Shown here: piece after piece, positions 29,568 to 35,749 of the stretch
Position numbering within the stretch: position 1 is the first letter of the stretch
How the letters are laid out: each line of letters starts with the position of its first letter
Source: Azomonas agilis
GTDB taxonomy: Bacteria; Pseudomonadota; Gammaproteobacteria; Pseudomonadales; Pseudomonadaceae
Assembly: GCF_007830255.1 (NCBI RefSeq)
Contig: NZ_VLKG01000017.1
Location: forward strand, 1 to 35,749
Length of the DNA: 35,749 nucleotides
Direction of reading: 5' to 3'
Translations under genes and position numbers: made by a program
Notes under the pieces: generated by a model
What the model was told of the DNA's origin: nothing
Seen by the model: only the letters and a program-made list of their open reading frames with translations
Database searches by the model: none

Positions 29568-30485
29568 ATGCAAGCCGCTCAAGTAATTCCTTTCAACTTT
29601 GGAAAAGTTGAAGTACGCACTCTGATTATTGATGATCAACCTTGGTTTGTTGCTAAGGATGTCATTTATGCACTTGATTACGCGAGATCAAGTAGTCCAG
29701 CCAAACTAATTGACCATGTTCCAGCTCAGTGGAAGGGTGTGAATCAGATTCACACCCTTGGCGGAAGCCAGAAATTACTGATGCTCTCAGAGCAAGGGCT
29801 GTATTTTTTCATTGGCCGTAGCGATAAACCCAAAGCCTTGCCCTTCCAAATGTGGCTGGCTGGAGAAGTCCTCCCCGCCATCCGCAAACATGGCCGCTAT
29901 GAAGATACCAGCGGCAAGATGGATACTTTGCTGAACTCCACCATCGGCACGGATGGTTTTCACTGCCTCGCCGCCGTACTGGACGGTAAACTCCGGCATC
30001 TGCCAACCAAAGCCCGTCAGCGCGCCAAGATGCACGTTTGGTCACAGGTACATAAGGCGTTTAGCGTAGTGAGCGCTGAGGATATTCCCGCTACTCAGCT
30101 TGATAGCGCGCGGAATTTCATCGCGGCTTACAACGTGCATGAAGGGGAGTGGCTGGGGAAAGAACCCACCATCAACCCAACCTTGAATGAGTTGGATCTG
30201 GCGATGCTCTATGTGTTCTGCATCGACACGCTAGAACTTGTCTATGTGGGTGAGAAACTTAAGCCCGTTTTTGAAACCCTGCGAGCGCCCTTAACCATGA
30301 ATGTTCGCAAGTGCTTAGGCGAATGTCGTGAAGCAGTAGCCCACCTGCATGAGCGTTTCGGGCCACAGATGGAGCAAGCGGCTCGTCGGCGTAAAGCTTT
30401 TGACGGGCGTTTGAATTTGGCAGCGGCTGGTGATCACAGTCAACCTATTTGGACTTCGGGCCACGCTCAGGATATCCGAGGTTAA
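29568..30485 (+). CDS. BRO-N antirepressor, C4-controlled
   Basis: 305 residues. The N-terminal ~110 are a BRO-N domain (VEVRTLIIDDQPWFVAKDVIYALDY, LLMLSEQGLYFFIGRSDKP, FQMWLAGEVLPAIRKHG). The C-terminal ~130 residues from DIPATQL match the antirepressor at 9984 closely (NELDLAMLYVFCIDTLEL, VAHLHERFGPQMEQAAR, NLAAAGDHSQPIW). The ribosome site is the target of C4 unit 3. It should free phage promoters from a repressor. It lies among late genes, an unusual place, and ends with its own terminator. Confidence 0.85.
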   Translation: MQAAQVIPFNFGKVEVRTLIIDDQPWFVAKDVIYALDYARSSSPAKLIDHVPAQWKGVNQIHTLGGSQKLLMLSEQGLYFFIGRSDKPKALPFQMWLAGEVLPAIRKHGRYEDTSGKMDTLLNSTIGTDGFHCLAAVLDGKLRHLPTKARQRAKMHVWSQVHKAFSVVSAEDIPATQLDSARNFIAAYNVHEGEWLGKEPTINPTLNELDLAMLYVFCIDTLELVYVGEKLKPVFETLRAPLTMNVRKCLGECREAVAHLHERFGPQMEQAARRRKAFDGRLNLAAAGDHSQPIWTSGHAQDIRG

Positions 30486-30521
30486 GTTTTCGCTGAAATA
30501 GGCCCCTAACTTCACTATTTA

Positions 30522-30545
30522 AATCCGGGATTTTCCCGGATTTTT
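30522..30545 (+). terminator. Intrinsic terminator after the BRO antirepressor
   Basis: AATCCGGGA and TCCCGGATT pair around TTT, followed by T-rich sequence. It insulates the C4 unit from the capsid genes behind it. Confidence 0.85.
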
Positions 30546-30628
30546 ACTCACCCCCTGTAGGGTTTCCGTTTACCCCTCGCTCCCTCTCAAACTCTCCCCA
30601 GCGTTGACACTCAACCTGCGGGGGAGCC

Positions 30629-31660
30629 ATGAGTACCGCCAATAATGCCCAGTTTGAATACCTTAATTCTGTAAACGGTGACCTGACACCTGAACAGGCC
30701 GCTCATTTTCTGGAGCTGTCTGATGAACCTATTGCTGCTACTGCTTCGGCTGATGTTGATCCTGTCGAGCCACAGCCCGGTTCTAATCCTGATCCGTCAG
30801 CGACCACCACACCTAATCCAGCGACCGAAGGCCAGCCACCTCAATTCACACCGGATTACCAGAAGCTGGCTCAGGACCATGAACTTAAGGCTCAGTCGCT
30901 GCAATCGCAGAATGAGGCTATGGCGCGTGAGCTGGCAGAGCTAAAAGCAGCCCAGCAATCTGCGCAAGGTGCGAGTTCACCAGAGCAGCAGTCCAGCACT
31001 ACAGCCCAAGCCACCGCGCAGGCCATTGAGCAAGGCGCAGATGCTTCCTTGTTTGGCGACTTTTCTGAAGAAGCTATGGCGAAGGGTTTAGCTGAATTGA
31101 ATCGGCGCTCTAATGAAGCGTTCCGCGCAGAAATGATGGGCCGTTTCAATCAACTGGAGACTAAGTTAGCCCGTGTGGATGATCTGGAGTCCAAGGTTGT
31201 TCCCATTGAGGAACAGCGCATCGCTCAGGCGAACCAGTCCCACCATCAGGCTATCCTGGAGAAACACCCGGATGCAGGCCAGATTGCGGACAGCAAGGAG
31301 CTGAATGATTGGCTGAATGCTCAGCCTGACTATCTGCAAGAGACCTACCAGAACGTCATCAGTAATGGATCAGCCGCTCAGGTGGTCAATCTTCTGGATC
31401 GGTTTAAGCAGGAGTTGGGCATTGCTCCGGCTCAGGCGGCTCAACCCCAGACAGATAACCTTGATGCTTTGAAAGCCGCCGCTGCTACCAAGGTGCAGCA
31501 AGCCAAGCCTGCCGTACCCAACAGCCTGTCTGATATTCCGGGCGCTCGTCCGGCCACTGATCCCAATGAGGCACTGCGCAGTATGGGTGGCGTTCAGCTG
31601 ATGGATGCCTTTGACGGCAAGTCTCCTGAGCAAATCAACGCATTGCTTAATCAACTTTAA
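30629..31660 (+). CDS. Phage capsid scaffold protein
   Basis: 343 residues, acidic and Gln/Ala/Pro-rich. A disordered N-terminus is followed by a coiled coil (about 80-110), a helical middle and a short C-terminal helical part (GVQLMDAFDGKSPEQINALLNQL). This composition and its place 25 bp before the major capsid gene fit a scaffolding protein that guides procapsid assembly. GGGGGAG precedes the ATG. Confidence 0.72.
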   Translation: MSTANNAQFEYLNSVNGDLTPEQAAHFLELSDEPIAATASADVDPVEPQPGSNPDPSATTTPNPATEGQPPQFTPDYQKLAQDHELKAQSLQSQNEAMARELAELKAAQQSAQGASSPEQQSSTTAQATAQAIEQGADASLFGDFSEEAMAKGLAELNRRSNEAFRAEMMGRFNQLETKLARVDDLESKVVPIEEQRIAQANQSHHQAILEKHPDAGQIADSKELNDWLNAQPDYLQETYQNVISNGSAAQVVNLLDRFKQELGIAPAQAAQPQTDNLDALKAAAATKVQQAKPAVPNSLSDIPGARPATDPNEALRSMGGVQLMDAFDGKSPEQINALLNQL

Positions 31661-31685
31661 CCATCAGCTCTGCTGAGGATGATCC

Positions 31686-32975
31686 ATGTCCAGTAAAACG
31701 AATGCCGCATACGGTAATAAAACGAATATGGTGCAGCAGGCCGCTGGCCTGTTTGCTATGCACATGCAGCGCAATACCACGCTCAATCGACTGTCCGGCA
31801 AGATGCCCAAGGGTACAGCGGGTGCTGAGGCGACTTTACGCAAGCAAACTACCCAGCATATGCCTATTGTGCGCTGCCAAGACTTGGGTAAGAGCACGGG
31901 TGATGAAGTGACCTTTCATTTGCTGAATCCGGTCGGTGGTAAGCCGATTATGGGCAGCAATTACGCGGAAGGCCGTGGTATCGGTATGAACCTGTCGGAA
32001 GATCGCTTGCGGGTGAATCAAGCACGCTTCCCGATTGATCTGGGCAATACCATGACCAGTATTCGTAGCCCGGTGGATTTCCGTAATCTAGGTCGTCCGG
32101 TGGCGCAGAACCTGATGGATCGTTATACCGATCAATCACTGTTGGTTCATATGGCCGGTGCGCGGGGGTTTCACAGCAACATTGAGTGGGTAGTGCCAAC
32201 GGCCAACGATCCTCAGTTTGCTGAGATCATGGTTAACCCGATCAAAGCTCCAACCAAGAACCGCCATTACATTGCTGATGGCGATGCCATTAAGCCGTTT
32301 ACGGTCAGCGGCGGCGAGCTGGATATGACTACCACCGATTTACTGAGTATGGATACGGTGGATTCCATCCGTACTGTGATGGAGCAGATCGCACTGCCGC
32401 CGCCTTGCGTGATGTTTGAAGGCGACAAGATGGCCAGTGATTCGCCCATTCGGGTGCTCTTGGTGTCTCCAGCTCAGTACAGCAGCTTTGTGACTGATTC
32501 TAATTTCCGGGCCATGCAGTCCTCCGCTATGGCACGTGCCTCTCAAGCCGGTCAGCATCCTTTGTTTATGGGCGAGGCGGGTCTGTGGAACGGCATCCTG
32601 ATTGTGAAAATGCCCAAGCCGATTCGGTTCTATGCGGGCAGCACGATTAAGTATTGCGCCAGCTTTGACTCTGAAACCGAGTCCTCCTGTGTGGTACCTG
32701 CGGGTTTTGGTACTAACTTCGCGGTGGATCGCGCCATTTTACTCGGTGGCCAAGCTGTGGCCGAGGCTTTTGCTTCCTCCAATCTGTCCGGCATTCCCTT
32801 CTTCTGGAGTGAAAAGGAGCTGGATCACGGCGACAAGATGGAGCTGCTGATTGGCACCATTCGCGGTGTATCCAAGATCCGCTATGAGGTGGATACCGGC
32901 TTAGGCAAAGAAATCACCGATTACGGTGTGACCGTGATTGATACCGCCGTACCCATCATTGGAGCAGGTAAATAA
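31686..32975 (+). CDS. Major capsid protein, N4-gp56 (DUF4043) family
   Basis: A 429-residue capsid subunit. MPIVRCQDLGKSTGDEVTFHLLNPVGG, MNLSEDRLRVNQARFPIDLGN and GEAGLWNGILIVKMPKPIRF are typical of the N4-gp56 family found in podovirus-like temperate phages. It would form the icosahedral shell with an HK97-type fold. Full length. The stop overlaps the next start as TAATG. Confidence 0.85.
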   Translation: MSSKTNAAYGNKTNMVQQAAGLFAMHMQRNTTLNRLSGKMPKGTAGAEATLRKQTTQHMPIVRCQDLGKSTGDEVTFHLLNPVGGKPIMGSNYAEGRGIGMNLSEDRLRVNQARFPIDLGNTMTSIRSPVDFRNLGRPVAQNLMDRYTDQSLLVHMAGARGFHSNIEWVVPTANDPQFAEIMVNPIKAPTKNRHYIADGDAIKPFTVSGGELDMTTTDLLSMDTVDSIRTVMEQIALPPPCVMFEGDKMASDSPIRVLLVSPAQYSSFVTDSNFRAMQSSAMARASQAGQHPLFMGEAGLWNGILIVKMPKPIRFYAGSTIKYCASFDSETESSCVVPAGFGTNFAVDRAILLGGQAVAEAFASSNLSGIPFFWSEKELDHGDKMELLIGTIRGVSKIRYEVDTGLGKEITDYGVTVIDTAVPIIGAGK

Positions 32976-33454
32976 TGGCTACCGTAACCCTGAATCAGTT
33001 GGGTAAGCGCCAGTTCGGGGGCGTGTCGCCCTTTGGCAACCTCACGGAGCTGCACTTTAAGCTGACCACCAACAGCGCCGGTGGTGCTGAGGATGCCAAC
33101 TCAGCCGCCGCCTTGGCCAGTGGTGACAAGGTAGTGTTGGGTGTCCTACCTGCCGGTATGCGTTTGAGTGATGCTCAGATCATCATCTCAACCACCTTTA
33201 CTGCCTCAGTCACCGGTTCAATCGGCTTTGAGTACGCGGATGGTGTGGATGATGACGAGGTGGCGCAGGATGCCGCTTACTTTGGCAGTGGCTTGGTATT
33301 AAGCACAGCGGCACGATTGCGGGCTGCTACGGCTAAAGCGCCCGTGATTTTGGCCAAGGATGCCAATCTGGTGCTCATCACAGGTGGAGCCGCCAATGCC
33401 AAAGCGGCGCGGCTGGATGTGATTGTTTCCGGTGAGTTGACCGGGCCTAAGTAA
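32975..33454 (+). CDS. Capsid-associated structural protein
   Basis: 159 residues, Ala/Gly/Val-rich beta protein (VVLGVLPAGMRLSDAQIIIS, SIGFEYADGVDDDE, LVLITGGAANAKAARLDVIVSGE). Translationally coupled to the capsid gene and therefore probably made in large amounts, as for a decoration or head-stabilising protein. The family is not named with certainty. Confidence 0.65.
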   Translation: MATVTLNQLGKRQFGGVSPFGNLTELHFKLTTNSAGGAEDANSAAALASGDKVVLGVLPAGMRLSDAQIIISTTFTASVTGSIGFEYADGVDDDEVAQDAAYFGSGLVLSTAARLRAATAKAPVILAKDANLVLITGGAANAKAARLDVIVSGELTGPK

Positions 33455-33461
33455 CCCTATA

Positions 33462-33481
33462 GCCGGGGTTTCGGCCCCGGC
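33462..33481. other. GC-rich hairpin between head genes
   Basis: GCCGGGG and CCCCGGC pair around TTTCGG, 8 bp behind the preceding stop. Without a T-run it may lower read-through or protect the mRNA end after the abundant capsid transcripts. Confidence 0.4.
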
Positions 33482-33498
33482 CATACTGGATGATCTCC

Positions 33499-33930
33499 AT
33501 GAGTCAGACTCAAAATACGGTAGGTGTGCGCTATACCGGCAAGCGCGACTCCTTTATGGAGCGGGCCTATAAATCGGGGCTGAGCTTTATACCGGGACAG
33601 GTGCGCTGTGTTCCACCCGATTTGGCCAAGAAGCTGTTGAAACACACGGATGTGTTTGAGCGCGTCCTTGAGGCGGTGCCGATTGAGCCCATTCCAGAGC
33701 CTACGGATGACACAGCGGCATTATTGGATGTGGCTGCTCAAAGGGAGGCTGAACAGCAGGAAGCCTTGAGCCAGTTGCAAGACCTGCGCGATCAGATCAG
33801 CCACATGGACAAGGAGGCTCTGGCTGAGTTTGCCAAGATTCATTACCGGCAGGATCTGAATAAGCGGCTCAGTGTTGAAAAGCTGCGCGATCAGGTGACT
33901 GGGTTTGTTGATCAGTATGGGGTTCCTTAA
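33499..33930 (+). CDS. Head-region hypothetical protein
   Basis: 143 residues. The N-terminal ~50 (VGVRYTGKRDSFMERAYKSG, PGQVRCVPPDLAKKLLKHTDVFE) resemble a small domain found beside capsid genes in many phages. The rest is an acidic coiled coil. ATG 33499 is chosen over 33490 on spacing; the signal is weak either way. Confidence 0.6.
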   Translation: MSQTQNTVGVRYTGKRDSFMERAYKSGLSFIPGQVRCVPPDLAKKLLKHTDVFERVLEAVPIEPIPEPTDDTAALLDVAAQREAEQQEALSQLQDLRDQISHMDKEALAEFAKIHYRQDLNKRLSVEKLRDQVTGFVDQYGVP

Positions 33931-33932
33931 TC

Positions 33933-34604
33933 ATGACCCTCAAAGAACTGATAGCTGATTTCAGGAATACCACACGGGACACGATCCAGCCTTACTTGTG
34001 GGCGGATGATCTGGTCAAGTGCTGGCTGGATGGGGCTGAATCCGAAGCCTGTATCCGTGGCCGGTTGATTCATGAGTCCAGTGATGCGGCGGTATGTGAG
34101 ATTTCGGTACAGGCCGGCCAGGCAATCTATGATCTGCACCCCTCGGTACTGGAGATTACCTATCTATCCTTTGATGATGGTTCTGAGGTTCGTCCGATTG
34201 CGTTGATGGGCGCTGAAGAGATGGATGCCCAACTTGGGATCGGCTGGCGTTCTAAAGAGGGGAGAGTCACTGCGGCTATTCAGACAGATAAGCGCCTGCG
34301 CCTTGCCATGGTGCCAGATGCTGATGGCGTGTTGCGCCTAGAGTGTTATCGCCTGCCATTGCGTCCTTTATCGTCTTGCGGGGAGTACGCAGAGCCAGAA
34401 CTGCATAGCGCCCATCACCCCCAGCTTGTCGATTGGGCTTTGCATAAGGCCTATGAGCTACCGGACTCCGAAACTATGGATTTGGATCGGTCGGCTTTGG
34501 CGGAGCGCTCGTTCTCGAAATACTTTGGTGAGCGTCCTGATTGCGATCTTAAGCGCAGCACCCGACAGGATATCCCTCAGCACAATACTTGCTATTGGGT
34601 GTGA
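33933..34604 (+). CDS. Head-tail adaptor-like protein
   Basis: 223 residues, starting 2 bp behind the preceding gene. LKELIADFRNTTRDTIQPYLWADDLVKCWLDGAESEAC at the N-terminus and the LVDWALHKAYELPDSETMDLDRSALAERSFSKYFGE end are typical of adaptor proteins that plug the portal in podovirus-like phages. No other tail gene follows before the lysis genes. Confidence 0.65.
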   Translation: MTLKELIADFRNTTRDTIQPYLWADDLVKCWLDGAESEACIRGRLIHESSDAAVCEISVQAGQAIYDLHPSVLEITYLSFDDGSEVRPIALMGAEEMDAQLGIGWRSKEGRVTAAIQTDKRLRLAMVPDADGVLRLECYRLPLRPLSSCGEYAEPELHSAHHPQLVDWALHKAYELPDSETMDLDRSALAERSFSKYFGERPDCDLKRSTRQDIPQHNTCYWV

Positions 34605-34696
34605 GTTAAGGAGCAATTTAAGCTAACCCCTGTAAGGTTTGGCTGTATTGCTGGCAACTTGAACACTATGCCCATCTTTAATTGGATGGGTGAGTC

Positions 34697-34948
34697 ATGC
34701 TTCCCGAAAAACTACCTTCAACCCTCAGCTATGGGGGTGGCGCTTTATCAATCCTGTCCGCGATGACTCTGACCGACTGGGGGATATTGGTCGGCATCTT
34801 AACGGCCATTGGTACCTATCTGGTCAACCATTACTTTCGCTGGCGGTGCAGTCGTCAGGACTACTACTTCAAGCTACGCAGAGATCAACGGGAACAGGAG
34901 CTGCATGACCTTAAAAAGCAGCAGCTAAAAGGGGAGGTATCTCCATGA
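34697..34948 (+). CDS. Holin
   Basis: An 83-residue small membrane protein. A weakly hydrophobic Gly/Ser-rich start is followed by one strong membrane helix (about 25-48, LTDWGILVGILTAIGTYLVN) and a long, highly charged cytoplasmic tail. This matches HP1/superfamily III-type holins that time lysis. The stop overlaps the endolysin start as ATGA. CCCATC and GATGGG pair just before the start and may slow its translation. Confidence 0.78.
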   Translation: MLPEKLPSTLSYGGGALSILSAMTLTDWGILVGILTAIGTYLVNHYFRWRCSRQDYYFKLRRDQREQELHDLKKQQLKGEVSP

Positions 34949-35451
34949 AGGCCCGGATCTTAGCAGCGAGCCTATCACTCTCAGCAATGGCCTTTGTCGG
35001 GTTGCTACAAGACGAAGGCTATACCGACAAGGCTGTTATCCCGACTCAAAACGACCGGCCTACGGTGGGTTTTGGCAGCACCTTCCACGAAAGCGGACAG
35101 CCAGTAAAGCTGGGGGATACCACCACGCCGGTGCGGGCTTTGATTAAAGCTCAGGCCCATATCAGCCAAGAGGAAGCGCTGTTTCGTAAATCCTTGCCCA
35201 AGGTGGCGTTATTCCAAGCCGAATACGACCTCTACATGGATTGGGTGTACCAGTACGGCATAGGGGCGTGGAATAAATCCAGTATGCGTAAAGGGTTACA
35301 GGCGGGTAACTACCGAGCCGCCTGTGATGCACTGCTGCTGTACAAATACTCCGGCGGCTACGACTGCTCCACACCCGGAAACAAACGCTGTGCCGGTGTT
35401 TGGACACGCCAGCTTGAGCGGCATAAAACCTGTTTGAGCGCTCAGCCATGA
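34945..35451 (+). CDS. SAR-type endolysin (lysozyme, GH24-like)
   Basis: 168 residues. An N-terminal hydrophobic but Ala/Ser-rich segment (about 4-20) looks like a signal-arrest-release anchor. The catalytic Glu lies in LLQDEGYTD, followed by RPTVGFGST, YQYGIGAWNKSSMRKGLQAG and GVWTRQLER. It cuts the glycan strands of peptidoglycan after release from the membrane. Overlaps with holin and Rz as ATGA. Confidence 0.88.
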   Translation: MKARILAASLSLSAMAFVGLLQDEGYTDKAVIPTQNDRPTVGFGSTFHESGQPVKLGDTTTPVRALIKAQAHISQEEALFRKSLPKVALFQAEYDLYMDWVYQYGIGAWNKSSMRKGLQAGNYRAACDALLLYKYSGGYDCSTPGNKRCAGVWTRQLERHKTCLSAQP

Positions 35452-35749
35452 TGCGTCTTGGCTTGTATCTCTCTGTGGCGTTGGCCCTTGTGGGGGCAGG
35501 CTGGACGCTTAAAAGCTGGAAGGTGGAGAGCGATGCCGCCTTAGCTTTGCGTCACCAACTGGAGCAGCAAGCGCACGACCGCCAGCTCATTGCTGAGATC
35601 ACGGATAAGACGCTGGCTGCCATTAGCCAAATCCGCGTCACCAACACCACGATTTATCAGAAAACTCGCCATGAAATTACCAAAGAGCCTATGCCTGCTG
35701 ATTGCCGGATTCCTGCTAGCTGGATGCAGCAGCTCAATACCGCCCGCGC
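35448..35749 (+). CDS. Rz: Rz i-spanin (partial)
   Basis: An N-terminal membrane anchor (LYLSVALALVGAGWTL) is followed by a periplasmic helical part (ESDAALALRHQLEQQAHDRQL), typical of the inner-membrane spanin that with Rz1 fuses the two membranes in the last lysis step. Starts as ATGA on the endolysin stop (ATG 35448 or 35451) and runs off the window. Confidence 0.85.
   Translation, partial: MMRLGLYLSVALALVGAGWTLKSWKVESDAALALRHQLEQQAHDRQLIAEITDKTLAAISQIRVTNTTIYQKTRHEITKEPMPADCRIPASWMQQLNTAR
35671..35749 (+). CDS. Rz1: Rz1 o-spanin lipoprotein, embedded in Rz (partial)
   Basis: In the +1 frame inside Rz, MKLPKSLCLLIAGFLLAGC is a lipoprotein signal with a lipobox (LAGC), followed by SSSIPPA, the start of a Pro-rich mature part. 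This nested arrangement is diagnostic for Rz/Rz1. The gene continues beyond the window. Confidence 0.82.
   Translation, partial: MKLPKSLCLLIAGFLLAGCSSSIPPA

Noticed and set aside
1-35749. CRISPR array or diversity-generating retroelement
   Set aside because: No regular short repeats with unique spacers, no reverse transcriptase and no template/variable repeat pair were found.
1-35749. Window as one circular phage genome closing from Rz to the methylase
   Set aside because: Rz/Rz1 do not read sensibly into base 1, and the left block carries Mu-like head and long-tail genes that do not match the podovirus-like head genes on the right.

Overview
The window is accessory phage DNA from a Gram-negative bacterium, most likely a member of the Pseudomonadota. 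It carries strong purine-rich ribosome sites, a lambda-style holin/SAR-endolysin/Rz/Rz1 lysis cassette, Mu-like and lambda-like phage genes, and HicAB and BrnTA toxin-antitoxin pairs. No housekeeping gene, rRNA or tRNA is visible, so I cannot name the host more precisely. Base composition is near 50% G+C in the phage backbone and clearly lower in two cargo blocks (about 11.2-12.7 kb and 20.5-22.3 kb).

Left block (1-7.4 kb, read rightwards): remnant of a Mu-like or siphovirus-like phage. It holds the end of a D12-class DNA adenine methylase, about 900 bp of non-coding repeats with paired hairpins, a C4-type antisense RNA leader followed by a small ORF and a BRO-type antirepressor, a Mor-type activator, an unknown gene, a short Mu gpI-like protein, and a tape measure protein. 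No capsid, portal or transposase gene lies among them, so large deletions or mosaic joins are likely.

Main block (7.4-35.7 kb): a lambda-like temperate phage read from its integrase. It runs: tyrosine integrase and a convergent excisionase-like gene; a leftward antirepressor operon under a second C4 leader; an AT-rich TIR plus membrane-protein cargo pair; a long, tightly coupled leftward early operon (unknown genes, RecA-like ATPase, SSB, PD-(D/E)XK protein, DEDDh exonuclease); a left operator/promoter; a cargo zone in the position of lambda rex (HicAB, orphan HicB-like, C5 cytosine methyltransferase, HEPN protein, DUF262 protein); a repressor with no protease domain; a three-site right operator; cro; replication genes (DnaT-like and lambda P-like); RusA; a decayed nuclease; and a small-terminase-like gene. 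Next come BrnT/BrnA plus a HigA-like antidote, a small zinc-ribbon protein and a third C4/BRO antirepressor. These sit where large terminase and portal genes would be expected. Scaffold, N4-gp56-type capsid, head proteins, holin, endolysin and Rz/Rz1 follow to the window edge.

Main points. (1) There are three separate C4-type antisense leaders, each with its own pairing sequences, so up to three antirepressor circuits could be controlled independently by translation. The repressor lacks the S24 self-cleavage domain, so antirepressors are the likely induction route. (2) Five copies of an AACCGNCGGTT-like operator form a two-site left and a three-site right operator. (3) DUF262 and HEPN genes lie directly behind the repressor on its strand, next to an opposed C5 methyltransferase: a candidate lysogen-expressed restriction-like defence. 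(4) Two tandem ~207-bp units at 562-947 carry hairpins whose arms have changed together between copies. All functional statements are read from sequence by eye; no search was run.
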